Assembly: GCF_001625325.1 (NCBI RefSeq) | Contig: NZ_JRQQ01000008.1 | Coordinates: 124,001-188,000 of the forward strand | DNA length: 64,000 bases | Direction: 5' to 3' | Source: Croceicoccus estronivorus | GTDB lineage: Bacteria; Pseudomonadota; Alphaproteobacteria; Sphingomonadales; Sphingomonadaceae | Part shown: positions 1 through 8,799 of the stretch, in pieces | Layout of the letters: every line of letters starts with the position of its first letter | Numbering within the stretch: the first letter of the stretch is position 1 | Translations under genes and position numbers: made by a program | Notes under the pieces: model-generated | What the model was told of the DNA's origin: nothing | Database searches by the model: none | The model's input: only the letters and a program-made list of their open reading frames with translations

Positions 1-527
1 TTGGCGGGATCGAAAAGGCGATCGATACCGGCAATCTCGACTATGCGCCCACCACTCACCAGGCTCAGACGGACGCCCGCAAGGCGAAGGTTGATGGCGT
101 GGCGAATGCGGTGCCGCTTCAGGACGTCAGCTTGGGGAATACTTCGGGCAAGCTGGCCGTGGTCGGCTGGGGTTCGACCTTCGGCCCGATCCATCAGGCA
201 GTGCGGAGAGCGCGGGCCAAGGGGATGGACGTGAGCCATATTCATGTTCGCCATGTATGGCCGTTGCCGCGTAATCTGGGTGATTTGCTCAGGAGTTACA
301 AAAAGATCCTGGTTCCCGAAATGAATACGGGTCAGTTCAAGACTGTGCTGCGCGATCAGTTCCTGGTCGATGCACAGCCTTTGAACAAGGTTTCGGGGCA
401 GCCCTTTGCCATTGCGGAAATCGAAGCGGCGATCGCCGCGTTCTTCGATAATATTCCCGATAACGAAGGCGGGGAAGTGGAGCCGAACAGGAGCCAGCTT
501 CCCAGCGTGAAGGCGGAAAATCAATGA
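1..527 (+). CDS. korA: 2-oxoacid:ferredoxin oxidoreductase alpha subunit, 3' part
   Basis: This is the C-terminal 174 residues of the alpha subunit of a 2-oxoglutarate (2-oxoacid):acceptor oxidoreductase; the 5' end lies outside the window. The reading frame is open from base 3 with no start nearby. The visible part matches the end of the pyrimidine-binding and C-terminal domains of the family: KLAVVGWGSTFGPIHQAVRRA (residues about 48-68 of the fragment), then HVRHVWPLP and KKILVPEMNTGQ. With the downstream beta subunit it would convert a 2-oxoacid and CoA to acyl-CoA and CO2 while reducing ferredoxin. Its stop overlaps the next start as ATGA, so the two subunits are translationally coupled. 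The exact substrate cannot be read from this piece. Confidence 0.9.
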   Translation, partial: GGIEKAIDTGNLDYAPTTHQAQTDARKAKVDGVANAVPLQDVSLGNTSGKLAVVGWGSTFGPIHQAVRRARAKGMDVSHIHVRHVWPLPRNLGDLLRSYKKILVPEMNTGQFKTVLRDQFLVDAQPLNKVSGQPFAIAEIEAAIAAFFDNIPDNEGGEVEPNRSQLPSVKAENQ

Positions 528-1540
528 ACGAGATGACGACTATCACCACCACGCTCAAGGACTGGGAAACCGACCAGGAAGTTCGCTGGTGCCCTGGTTG
601 TGGTGACTACGCAATTCTCAAGGCGGTGCAACGTACGCTGCCGGAGATCGGCGCGGATCCGGCCAATACAGTGTTCGTGTCGGGTATCGGCTGTTCAAGC
701 CGGTTCCCTTACTACGTCGAAAGCTACGGCTTCCACACGATCCATGGTCGGGCCCCGGCATTCGCGACTGGTATAAAGCTGTCCAATCCGGAACTCGACG
801 TTTGGCTGATCACTGGTGACGGTGATGGTATGTCGATCGGTGGCAATCATACGATGCACGTGATCCGCCGGAACCTGAATTGCCAGATCATGTTGTTCAA
901 CAACGAGATCTACGGGCTGACGAAGGGGCAATATTCCCCGACCAGTCGGGTTGGCACATCCAGCCCTTCGACCCCGATGGGATCGGTCGATCGTCCTGCA
1001 TTGCCATGTGCTTTTGCACTCGGTTCCGGGGCACGTTTCATCGCTCGGGCCTATGACGTATCCAAGGATCTGTCGGGGGTATTGAAGGCCGCCCATGCGC
1101 ACAAGGGTGCGGCGTTTATCGAGATCTTCCAGAACTGCATCGTTTACAACAAGGATCGGTTCGACGATTTCACCGCCAAGGCCAATGCCGCCGGCAACCA
1201 GCTCTGGCTCACGAATGGCGAGCCAATGCTGTTCAACAAGGGCACACAGGGCATTGCGCTCGATCAGGAAAGCCTGACCTTGAAGGTGGTGGACGTGATC
1301 GATGGCGATTGGCAATCGGCCGGGGTCATTGTGCATGACGTGACCAATCGTTCCGTGGCTCATATGCTGGTTGAAATGCCGTTCGGTCCATTCCCGATGG
1401 CCTTGGGCGTCATCTATGATGATCCTCGTCCGACGTACGAAGAGTCGGTTCTGGGGCAGGATGCCAAGGCGCGTGAGGGTAAAGTTGCTGACCTCGGCAA
1501 GTTACTCGCCAAAGGGCAAACCTGGACTGTCGGGGAGTAA
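524..1540 (+). CDS. korB: 2-oxoacid:ferredoxin oxidoreductase beta subunit
   Basis: The 338-residue beta subunit carries thiamine pyrophosphate and a 4Fe-4S cluster. Likely cluster ligands are Cys23 and Cys26 (WCPGCGDY), Cys57 (GIGCSSRFPYY) and a fourth Cys near residue 205 (FQNCIVYN), the usual pattern of the short two-subunit enzymes. The TPP-binding stretch GDGDGMSIGGNH (about 98-109) and NNEIYGLTKGQ follow. Length is normal for KorB. The ATG lies inside the stop of korA (ATGA). The pair would act on 2-oxoglutarate or another 2-oxoacid in the cytoplasm; substrate assignment rests on family similarity only. Confidence 0.93.
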   Translation: MNEMTTITTTLKDWETDQEVRWCPGCGDYAILKAVQRTLPEIGADPANTVFVSGIGCSSRFPYYVESYGFHTIHGRAPAFATGIKLSNPELDVWLITGDGDGMSIGGNHTMHVIRRNLNCQIMLFNNEIYGLTKGQYSPTSRVGTSSPSTPMGSVDRPALPCAFALGSGARFIARAYDVSKDLSGVLKAAHAHKGAAFIEIFQNCIVYNKDRFDDFTAKANAAGNQLWLTNGEPMLFNKGTQGIALDQESLTLKVVDVIDGDWQSAGVIVHDVTNRSVAHMLVEMPFGPFPMALGVIYDDPRPTYEESVLGQDAKAREGKVADLGKLLAKGQTWTVGE

Positions 1541-1585
1541 GGATCGGATTCGGCCTGTTCTTTGCGGTCGCTGCGATATGTGGAC

Positions 1586-1610
1586 ATCCGGGGGGATTTA
1601 CCCCCCGGAT
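1586..1610 (+). terminator. 10-bp perfect hairpin after korB
   Basis: ATCCGGGGGG and CCCCCCGGAT form a perfect 10-bp stem around the loop ATTTA, 46 bases after the korB stop. No T-tract follows on either strand, so it is either a weak intrinsic terminator or an mRNA-stabilising stem separating korAB from the next gene. Confidence 0.5.
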
Positions 1611-1656
1611 TCCTCCACTGAAAGCGACGTAGCGACATAGGCAGGCCCGGGCATCC

Positions 1657-2643
1657 ATGGATAATCTTACGCACAGTCTTACCGGATGGGTACTTGGCCA
1701 GGCCGGATTGAAATCAAAGACACGTAAAGGGCTGGCGGCGCTCATACTCGCCGCGAACATGCCCGATATAGACGTGTTCTTTGGCCATAGTTGCTGGGAC
1801 CCTTTGGCCACACACAGGGGTTTTACACATAGCCTGGCAGGTGGCTTTGTCCTCATGCCGCCTCTCCTCGCCGGGTTGCTCTGGCTGTTGGATCGATGGC
1901 AGGTAAACCGGGGTGCCTTGTTCAAGAGCGGCTTGCCGATGCATTTCGGCTGGCTGGTCGCGTTGTGTTATGTCGGCACTATAAGTCACCCTCTGCTGGA
2001 CATGCAGACGAGCTATGCAGTTCAACTGCTATCGCCTTTTACCGATCGTTGGTTTCACACCGAATCCCTTTTCATCATCGATGTCTGGCTTTGGGGCCTG
2101 TTATCGATCGCTATCTGGCTGTCGCGGCAGAAAGAGCGGTCCGGGGGGAACTGGCATTTCCCTGCACGGGTCGGGTTGGCTCTTATGGCAGCCTATATTG
2201 CCGGAAATCTGGCGCTTACCATTCAGGCAGGGCGGGACTTGAATCGTACATTGTCCGGAACGCGCCCCAGACCGGTGTTCGCGGGGCTGGAGCCTGTGCA
2301 GTTCTGGAAGCGGGAACTGGTCTGGAAACAGGATGGACAGGTTGCCAGAGCCGAATGGTCCCCATTTGGCGGATTGGGACCGGTGTCGGCACCCGTTCCT
2401 GATAACATGAGCGATCCATTGGTTCGTCGTGCGGCATTTTCAAATGAGGATTTGCGCCGGTTCATGCGCTGGTCGGTAATGCCGGTCGCGGAAGTTCGCC
2501 GTGGCAAATGTCGTGTAGAGGTTACGTTTTCAGACGCCCGTTTCGGCGGGGGACGGTTCTTTGGCAGGGAGGTCAAGAATCCGTTCAACCATGTGGTACA
2601 GGTGCCGCTGGACCGCCCTGGCTGCTTCGGTCAGGGCGCGTGA
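1657..2643 (+). CDS. YdjM-like membrane-bound metal-dependent hydrolase (DUF457)
   Basis: A 328-residue inner-membrane protein of the YdjM/DUF457 family. The N-terminus MDNLTHSLTGWVLGQ, then NMPDIDVFF and HRGFTHSL (about residues 28-62), carries the His/Asp residues typical of these putative metal-dependent hydrolases. Several hydrophobic segments follow (about 65-80, 95-110, 143-160, 175-195), then a soluble tail of about 130 residues. The biochemical function of the family is unknown; E. coli ydjM is known as an SOS gene. Here it shares its stop with the GTG start of a photolyase gene, which suggests a DNA-damage-related expression unit, but I saw no clear LexA box upstream. Confidence 0.8.
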   Translation: MDNLTHSLTGWVLGQAGLKSKTRKGLAALILAANMPDIDVFFGHSCWDPLATHRGFTHSLAGGFVLMPPLLAGLLWLLDRWQVNRGALFKSGLPMHFGWLVALCYVGTISHPLLDMQTSYAVQLLSPFTDRWFHTESLFIIDVWLWGLLSIAIWLSRQKERSGGNWHFPARVGLALMAAYIAGNLALTIQAGRDLNRTLSGTRPRPVFAGLEPVQFWKRELVWKQDGQVARAEWSPFGGLGPVSAPVPDNMSDPLVRRAAFSNEDLRRFMRWSVMPVAEVRRGKCRVEVTFSDARFGGGRFFGREVKNPFNHVVQVPLDRPGCFGQGA

Positions 2644-4019
2644 GCAGGCCCCAGATCGTCTGGCTGCGGCGAGATTTGCGGCTGGCGGATCAGCCCGCAT
2701 TTCAGGCGGCTGGATCTGCGGGACCCGTCATTCCCGTTTATGTTCTCGATGACGAGAGGCCTGGATCGCGCCAGATGGGTGGCGCATCACGCTGGTGGCT
2801 GCATCGCAGTCTGGCGGCGATGGATGCTGAACTACGCCGACATGATGCGCGCCTGATCTTACGGAAGGGTGATGTTGTCGATCAGCTTGTCCGGCTGATG
2901 GACGAAACAGGGGCTGCCTGCGTCCATGCCGTGCGCCACTATGAGCCTTGGTGGATCAAGGCGGAAGCGGATCTCGCGAAACGCGTCTCGCTTCGCCTGT
3001 ACGATGGCAATTATCTTGTTCCGCCCGGGCGATTGAAGACGGGCGGGGGGACAGCATTCAAGATTTTTACGCCGTTCTACAAGGCGTTGCTCAACGATGG
3101 AGGGCCGCGTTCCCCGGTTGCTGAAGGGAATCTGGCCTTTGCCGATGCATGGCCCGAATCCGATTGGCTGGATGATTGGAAGCTCCTGCCAAGCTCTCCG
3201 GACTGGGCTGGCGGACTACGCCAAGCGTGGCAATGTGGTGAGGCGGCCGCACAGGCGCAGCTTGCCGATTTCCACGATAGGGCAAAGGATTATGAGGAGG
3301 CGAGGAACCTGCCTTCTGTTGAGGGCTCGTCTCGCCTGTCACCCCACCTTCATTTCGGAGAGATTTCTCCGGCGCAAGCCTGGCACGCTCTGGAAGGCAT
3401 GCGTGGGGAAGGAATTGAGAGTTTTCGGAGGGAGCTGGTTTGGCGTGATTACGCCCAGAACCTTGTCTGGCAGCGGCCCGACTATCCGGAGCGCCCATAT
3501 CGCCCTGAATTCGAGGGGTTTCCGTGGCGCGACCCGAAGGGAGACGACAGGGCCGCCGCGGATTTGTTGGCATGGAAGGCGGGTCAGACCGGCTATCCAA
3601 TCGTGGATGCCGGAATGCGCCAGCTTTGGCAAACAGGTTGGATGCACAATCGCGTCCGGATGATTGCCGCCAGTTTTCTTATCAAGCATCTGTTGATTGA
3701 CTGGCGAGAAGGCGAAAGGTGGTTTTGGGATACGCTGGTCGATGCGGATTACGGGAACAATGGCGCCAACTGGCAGTGGGTCGCCGGTTCCGGTGCAGAC
3801 GCGAACATGTTCGTCCGGATCATGGCGCCCTTGTCACAATCTTCGAAATTTGAAGCGGCTGATTACATTCGCCGCTGGGTGCCGGAGCTGGCAAGTCTGG
3901 GAGATGCAGTTATCCATGACCCCGAAAGCCGTCCATCCGGCTATCCTCCACGATTGATCGGACATCGCGAAGCGCGGGAGAGAGCTCTTGCAGCTTGGCA
4001 AGTGGTTAAGAGCTCTTGA
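2640..4019 (+). CDS. phrB: Deoxyribodipyrimidine photo-lyase (class I)
   Basis: A 459-residue FAD-dependent photolyase that repairs UV-induced cyclobutane pyrimidine dimers using light. The start is the GTG at 2640 overlapping the previous stop (GTGA); it gives MSRPQIVWLRRDLRLADQPA, the canonical beginning of the N-terminal antenna domain. The C-terminal FAD-binding domain is complete: SRLSPHLHFGEISP, FRRELVWRDYA, WKAGQTGYPIVDAGMRQL and DYGNNGANWQWVAGSG (about residues 366-381), ending with the IRRWVPEL region typical of class I CPD photolyases. An open frame continues upstream to 2508 but reads through the ydjM-like gene and is not family-like. Confidence 0.95.
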   Translation: MSRPQIVWLRRDLRLADQPAFQAAGSAGPVIPVYVLDDERPGSRQMGGASRWWLHRSLAAMDAELRRHDARLILRKGDVVDQLVRLMDETGAACVHAVRHYEPWWIKAEADLAKRVSLRLYDGNYLVPPGRLKTGGGTAFKIFTPFYKALLNDGGPRSPVAEGNLAFADAWPESDWLDDWKLLPSSPDWAGGLRQAWQCGEAAAQAQLADFHDRAKDYEEARNLPSVEGSSRLSPHLHFGEISPAQAWHALEGMRGEGIESFRRELVWRDYAQNLVWQRPDYPERPYRPEFEGFPWRDPKGDDRAAADLLAWKAGQTGYPIVDAGMRQLWQTGWMHNRVRMIAASFLIKHLLIDWREGERWFWDTLVDADYGNNGANWQWVAGSGADANMFVRIMAPLSQSSKFEAADYIRRWVPELASLGDAVIHDPESRPSGYPPRLIGHREARERALAAWQVVKSS

Positions 4020-4097
4020 TATAAGGCTTTTATCGAGAGGTAGTTTGCCCAAGTCGGCATCTTGCCCCAACCGGGACAGGGAGGCATAGTCGCAGTT

Positions 4098-5336
4098 ATG
4101 AATGCGGGGGGCATGGAGAGGGGCCGCGCCTTGCTTGATGGCGGCAACCGGATCGGTAACGGTCTGGGCTGGATGGCGCGCTTGTGGAACAGCGGCTTCC
4201 ACCGTTTGATTGATCGTGTGGATGCGGGTCTCGAAAAGGGTGCAATCGTTGCGCGGCTGCCGGATGGGCGAACGCGCAAACTGGGTGGTCGTGCACCAGG
4301 GTTTGAAGCGGAAGTGGAGCTGAAGAGCTGGCGTGCCCTTGCTCGTCTGGCCACCAGCGGCTCTGTTGGATGGTATCGCGCCTGGGAAGAGGGTGAATGG
4401 GGCAGCCCTGATCCCGTTCCACTTTTCGCGCTGTTCATGGCCAACGGCGATGCGTTGGGCAATTCGGGGCGTGCGCAGGGAATCTGGCGTCTGGCCGCGC
4501 GTATCGCGCATGGTCTTAATCGTAATAGCCGGGCAGGTGCGCGCCGCAACATTCACGCCCATTATGATCTCGGCAACGATTTTTATGCGTCATGGCTTGA
4601 TGCAAGTATGACGTATTCGAGCGCAGTCTTTGATCACGGCGGAAGCCTGGAAGAAGCGCAAAATCGCAAGTGGCAACTTCTGGCGGAGAGGGTTGGAAAT
4701 CCTGAAACTCTCCTGGAAATCGGTTGTGGATGGGGCAGCCTTGCGAACTTCTTTGCTGCTCGTGGCGCGCATGTGACCGCGATCAGCCTTTCCGACGAAC
4801 AACTGGCCTGGGCTCGCCAACATCAGGCCCCATCCATTGACTTTCGCAAGCAGGATTATCGCGATGTCCGCGGTCCGTTCGATGCCATTGTCAGTGTGGA
4901 AATGGTGGAAGCGGTAGGGCGGGAATATTGGCCAACCTATTTTGATTGTCTGGCAAATTGTCTCAAGCCCGGCGGACGCGCGGCAATCCAGTATATTGCG
5001 ATGAAAGATTCGCTGTTCGAAGATTATGCGAAGAGCGTGGACTTCATTCAGTCATATGTCTTTCCGGGCGGGCTGCTCATTCGCGAGAGCGAGTTCCGCC
5101 AACTTGCCGCTGAACGGGGGCTCTCGTGGGAAGATCAGCGTGATTTCGGCCTCGATTATGCAGAAACGCTCCGCCAATGGCGCCGCCGGTTTGACCGGGC
5201 TGTCGAAGAAGGCGCGTTGCCGACAGGGTTCGATGAGCGTTTCGTTCGCCTTTGGCGGTTTTATCTGATGTATTGCGAAGGGGGATTTCGCGGGGGCGGG
5301 ATCACTGTCAGTCAGGTGACTCTCACGAAGAACTAA
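4098..5336 (+). CDS. cfa: Cyclopropane-fatty-acyl-phospholipid synthase
   Basis: A SAM-dependent enzyme that adds a methylene bridge to unsaturated acyl chains of membrane phospholipids. From ATG 4098 it has 412 residues. A TTG at 4062 in the same frame is an alternative that adds 12 residues. The lipid-binding N-terminal part is followed by HYDLGNDFYASWLD (about 154-167), the SAM site LLEIGCGWGSLANFFAARG (about 205-223), and the family segments SVEMVEAVGREYW and QYIAMKD. It lies 78 bases after the photolyase stop, and photolyase and Cfa genes are often neighbours in proteobacteria. Related methyltransferases of the family could give other modified acyl chains. Confidence 0.92.
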   Translation: MNAGGMERGRALLDGGNRIGNGLGWMARLWNSGFHRLIDRVDAGLEKGAIVARLPDGRTRKLGGRAPGFEAEVELKSWRALARLATSGSVGWYRAWEEGEWGSPDPVPLFALFMANGDALGNSGRAQGIWRLAARIAHGLNRNSRAGARRNIHAHYDLGNDFYASWLDASMTYSSAVFDHGGSLEEAQNRKWQLLAERVGNPETLLEIGCGWGSLANFFAARGAHVTAISLSDEQLAWARQHQAPSIDFRKQDYRDVRGPFDAIVSVEMVEAVGREYWPTYFDCLANCLKPGGRAAIQYIAMKDSLFEDYAKSVDFIQSYVFPGGLLIRESEFRQLAAERGLSWEDQRDFGLDYAETLRQWRRRFDRAVEEGALPTGFDERFVRLWRFYLMYCEGGFRGGGITVSQVTLTKN

Positions 5337-5343
5337 CAGGCCC

Positions 5344-5357
5344 GCCCCCGCTGGGGC
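5344..5357 (+). terminator. Weak GC hairpin between convergent cfa and PilZ genes
   Basis: GCCCC and GGGGC form a 5-bp stem around CGCT, in the 30-base gap between two convergent genes. No T-tract follows. It could stop transcription from both sides but support is weak. Confidence 0.25.
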
Positions 5358-5366
5358 AAACTGAAA

Positions 5367-5717
5367 TCAGGTTGTACGGTAGGACCCATCACCGAGATAA
5401 CGCGCAAGAATATTATCGTGTATGATGGGATTCAACAATTTCTGGAAGGCGCAACCGCACAGGCTCTTGTCCCACCAGATTACTTCGGCTTGCAGGGATT
5501 CGAGGCCGGGCAACGTCAGCCAGCATATCGTACCCGGCTGCAGACGATTGACGGCTGTCGCGGAAAATCCGGATAGCGACAGGTCATGAATTACAGTCTG
5601 GAATGCTCGCCCGCCAGATTGGCGAAATTGTGCGGGAATGGCCAGTTTGGTGCGTGGTGCACAGCGGTCTTCCTGCGCTGCAATCGCATAGCGGGTTGGC
5701 GTGGTTTCGAGTGTCAT
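5367..5717 (-). CDS. PilZ domain protein
   Basis: A 116-residue single-domain PilZ protein, predicted to bind cyclic di-GMP. The two binding motifs are present: RxxxR in EDRCAPRTKLAIPA (about residues 18-31) and DxSxxG in IHDLSLSGFSA (about 43-53). The rest reads as the beta-barrel with WLTLPGLESLQAEVIWWD. I prefer the ATG at 5717, preceded by GAGGG at 9 bases; an upstream ATG at 5744 adds nine residues. The gene is monocistronic and convergent with cfa. Its partner is unknown; motility or exopolysaccharide output are the usual targets of such proteins. Confidence 0.85.
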   Translation of the reverse strand: MTLETTPTRYAIAAQEDRCAPRTKLAIPAQFRQSGGRAFQTVIHDLSLSGFSATAVNRLQPGTICWLTLPGLESLQAEVIWWDKSLCGCAFQKLLNPIIHDNILARYLGDGSYRTT

Positions 5718-5818
5718 TCCTGCGATCCCTCGAACATTCGACATACATACCGAGGGGTTATCCCTCAGCGTTTGCCGAATATGGAAGGAATTGCTTACCG
5801 CAGAGTTTTACCAACTGG

Positions 5819-6535
5819 TTAACGCGGTTCGGGAACCCGTTCACGATATGGTGTGGCAAATGGCTCTTGCACCAAAGCCACGATGCGTTCGGCAACGGCT
5901 TCGGGGGCCTTCAGCGTTTGCGGATCTTCGCCTGGATATGCACGGGCGCGCATGGCAGTGCGCGTGGCGCCTGGATCAACGATCGCGACCCGCGTGTTGG
6001 AAATCTTTTCGACTTCCCGTGCGTGGCATTCCAGCAGAACCTCGAATGCTGCCTTTGTTGCAGCATAGGCGCCCCAATAGGCCCGCGGTTTGCTGCCCAC
6101 GCTGCTGGTAAGCCCGATTATGCGAGCAGTGTCGCTGCGTTTCATCAGCGGATCGAATGCGGCAATCAATGCTTGCGTAGCAAGGAGGTTAACGGTCAGA
6201 GCCTTGCTGAAGGCACGTTGGTCGATCTGTGTCACCGGCGTAAGCTCCGGCAGAATCGCGGCGGCAATCACCATGATGTCGAGCCGATCCCAGCGATTGG
6301 CAATAGCGCTGGCAAGCCGGGCGATCCCGTCGCCTTCCGCGAGATCGAGCGGAGCGATGGTGGCCATGCCACCCGTTTCGTGGATTTCCTGCTCGATCTG
6401 TTCCAGCTTGCGATCATCACGCGCCGTGAGAATGACGTGTGCGCCGGCAGCGGCCATTGCTTTGGCGGTGGCGGCGCCAATCCCCTGGCTCGCGCCGGTG
6501 ATCAGCGCGATTTGCCCTTCAAGTGGTTTGGTCAT
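5819..6535 (-). CDS. SDR-family NAD(P)-dependent oxidoreductase
   Basis: A 238-residue classical short-chain dehydrogenase/reductase. The cofactor motif TGASQGIG is at residues 14-21, the NNAG-equivalent position reads VIAAA, the catalytic Ser is in GLTSSVGS and the catalytic pair in YAATKAA (YxxxK). After that comes VDPGATRTAMRA. The sequence resembles the YciK-like group found in proteobacteria. The substrate cannot be deduced. It follows purF with a one-base overlap (TAATG), so it is probably cotranscribed with it although there is no obvious purine link. Confidence 0.87.
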   Translation of the reverse strand: MTKPLEGQIALITGASQGIGAATAKAMAAAGAHVILTARDDRKLEQIEQEIHETGGMATIAPLDLAEGDGIARLASAIANRWDRLDIMVIAAAILPELTPVTQIDQRAFSKALTVNLLATQALIAAFDPLMKRSDTARIIGLTSSVGSKPRAYWGAYAATKAAFEVLLECHAREVEKISNTRVAIVDPGATRTAMRARAYPGEDPQTLKAPEAVAERIVALVQEPFATPYRERVPEPR

Positions 6536-8004
6536 TACGCGACCTTGTTGACTGGTAGAGAAAGTTGGGCCGGATCGTCCCGCTCGCTATGGTCTGTCAG
6601 CGTGGTTGGATAGTCCCCTGTGAAGCATGCATCGCAATATTGCGGGCAATCCGCATTGCGGCCTTCGGCCCCGACTGCTCTGTAAAGACCGTCAATCGTC
6701 ACGAAGGCGAGGCTGTCCGCCTGGATGAATTCACCCATGGCCGCGACGTCCATCTTTGCTGCCAGGAGTTTTGAGCGTTCCGGCGTGTCGACACCATAGA
6801 AGCAGCTGTGCATGGTGGGAGGGCTGGCAATGCGCATGTGTACTTCCGCCGCGCCAGCTTCGCGCATCATTTGCACGATCTTGAGGCTGGTGGTTCCGCG
6901 CACGATGGAATCGTCGATCAGTACGATCCGTTTGCCTTGAACCAGTGCACGATTGGCGTTGTGTTTGCGTTTCACGCTTGAATGGCGTTGCCCGTCCGAA
7001 GGCTGAATAAATGTGCGGCCGACGTAGTGTGAACGGATGATGCCAAGCTCGAATGGAATGCCGGACTGTTGTGCATATCCGATCGCGGCCGGAACACCGC
7101 TGTCGGGCACCGGCACCACAAGGTCGGCTTCCACTGGCGATTCCTTGGCCAGTTCCACACCGATCTGACGGCGGGCCTGATAAACCGAAGTGCCACCCAT
7201 GATGGAATCCGGACGACTGAAATAGACATGCTCGAAAATGCATGGCCGTGGATTTGAATCGCCAAACGGACGATGGCTGGTAATTCGGCCATCGAGCCGG
7301 ACTTCGATCAATTCGCCAGGCTCCACCTCCCGAAGGAATTGTGCGCCGACGACGTCGAGTGCAACTGTTTCACTAGCGAAGACAATTGCGTCGCCAAGCT
7401 TGCCCATCACCAGGGGGCGGATGCCCAACGGATCACGGCAGGCGACCATGCGCTTGGGCGTCATGCAGATCAGTGAATAGGCACCTTCCACCAGTCGCAG
7501 GGCATCCACGAAGCGATCGAGCAAGGTTGGATACCGGCTGGTCGCGATCAGGTGAATGATCACTTCCGTGTCGGAAGTGGATTGGAAGATCGCGCCTTTC
7601 TGCACCAGTTGCTGGCGCAGATGTATGGCGTTGGAAATATTGCCGTTATGAGCGATCGCGAACCCGCCGGAGGCAAGGTCTGCGTAAAGCGGCTGGACAT
7701 TGCGCAAACCGGAACCGCCGGTTGTGGAATAGCGAACGTGGCCAGCGGCCATGGAGCCCGGTAATTCACCGATGGCTTCACCAGTGGAGAAATTATCGGC
7801 CACCTGACCAATGCCGCGACGGGAATAAAATTCCTTGCCGTCGAAACTGGTAATTCCGGCTGCTTCCTGGCCACGGTGTTGCAGGGCATGGAGGCCCAGT
7901 GCAGTGATAGCGGCAGCATCCGACGCATTGATAACGCCAAAAACGCCGCACTCTTCGCGCAGCTTATCGCCGTCCGCGTCGTGGAAGGGATGGGTCATGT
8001 TCAT
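6535..8004 (-). CDS. purF: Amidophosphoribosyltransferase (PurF)
   Basis: This 489-residue enzyme makes phosphoribosylamine from PRPP and glutamine, the committed step of purine synthesis. The ATG at 8004 gives MNMTHPFHDADGDKLREECG; Cys19 is the glutaminase nucleophile exposed after propeptide removal. The protein is of the iron-sulfur (Bacillus subtilis) type: likely cluster ligands lie in PCIFEHVYFSRPDS (about 254), MHSCFYGVDTP (about 400) and YCDACFTGDYPT (about 455-458). The PRPP loop reads VLIDDSIVRGTTS (about 357-369). A frame open upstream to 8118 is not conserved-looking. It heads a short minus-strand unit with the SDR gene. Confidence 0.96.
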   Translation of the reverse strand: MNMTHPFHDADGDKLREECGVFGVINASDAAAITALGLHALQHRGQEAAGITSFDGKEFYSRRGIGQVADNFSTGEAIGELPGSMAAGHVRYSTTGGSGLRNVQPLYADLASGGFAIAHNGNISNAIHLRQQLVQKGAIFQSTSDTEVIIHLIATSRYPTLLDRFVDALRLVEGAYSLICMTPKRMVACRDPLGIRPLVMGKLGDAIVFASETVALDVVGAQFLREVEPGELIEVRLDGRITSHRPFGDSNPRPCIFEHVYFSRPDSIMGGTSVYQARRQIGVELAKESPVEADLVVPVPDSGVPAAIGYAQQSGIPFELGIIRSHYVGRTFIQPSDGQRHSSVKRKHNANRALVQGKRIVLIDDSIVRGTTSLKIVQMMREAGAAEVHMRIASPPTMHSCFYGVDTPERSKLLAAKMDVAAMGEFIQADSLAFVTIDGLYRAVGAEGRNADCPQYCDACFTGDYPTTLTDHSERDDPAQLSLPVNKVA

Positions 8005-8114
8005 AGAATCGTCCGGCCTCAGGCGCCCCGTCGTCGGCGCATGTGGGCTTGATTTGCCTTGAAAGCAAGGGGAACGGCCCACCGGAGGCGAGCCATTCTC
8101 CAGAGCGAATGACA

Positions 8115-8618
8115 TCAACCGCCGTAAAAGACCTTTTCGCCCAATTCCTTCATTTCCAACACTGCCTCGTCGGCACGGCCTTCGGGGTGTTTGTGAATAT
8201 GAACATTGGTGACTTCACCGATAAAGGTATGGTGGTCGCCGCGTTCCACGACTTCGACCAATTGGCATTCAATGGCGGCAGGCGCACTCTTCAGGATCGG
8301 TGCCCCGTTCTGTGCCCAGGTTATGGCTTCGCCAGAGAGTTTTCCGTCCTCCAGCTCTGCCGGTTTGAAGAATGTGAAGGCGGCACCTTGTTGTCCCTTG
8401 CCGAGAATGTTGAGCACGAAATGCCCGGCTGAACGGGCAGCGGCGTAGACACCGGAATCCGTTTTGACACCTACCGCGATGAGCGGTGGGCTGAAGCTCG
8501 TTTGCGTCACCCAATTGACCGTGGCGGCGGCAGGTGCCTCTCCCTTGCCTTCGGCAGTCATGACGTAGAGGCCATAGGGGATCATGCGCAATGCGGTTTT
8601 GCGGTCCTGTTCGTCCAT
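8115..8618 (-). CDS. Flavin reductase family (FMN-binding) protein
   Basis: A 167-residue protein of the flavin reductase-like family, a split-barrel FMN-binding fold. The start MDEQDRKTALRMIPYGLYVM is preceded by AGGAGCAGGAACCACC, a good ribosome binding site. Family features are VNWVTQTSFSPPLIAVGVK (about 33-51) and GHFVLNILGKGQQGAAFTFF. Such proteins use NAD(P)H to reduce flavin for a monooxygenase or act as independent FMN oxidoreductases; the partner is not evident. It lies upstream of purF on the same strand, about 110 bases from it. Confidence 0.85.
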   Translation of the reverse strand: MDEQDRKTALRMIPYGLYVMTAEGKGEAPAAATVNWVTQTSFSPPLIAVGVKTDSGVYAAARSAGHFVLNILGKGQQGAAFTFFKPAELEDGKLSGEAITWAQNGAPILKSAPAAIECQLVEVVERGDHHTFIGEVTNVHIHKHPEGRADEAVLEMKELGEKVFYGG

Positions 8619-8799
8619 GGTGGTTCCTGCTCCTGATTGAGAGTTGGGTTCGGGGAGTCCATGGCCCAGTGGCGGCGCGGATGTCCACCCCACAGGTGGA
8701 TTTCGCAGATCTCCTCTCGTTAGTGGAGCGGGATTGCTTGCACCTGCCGCGCGCTGGCCCTATCCGTAACCATTATTCAGTGTCTCACGGACCAGTTGC

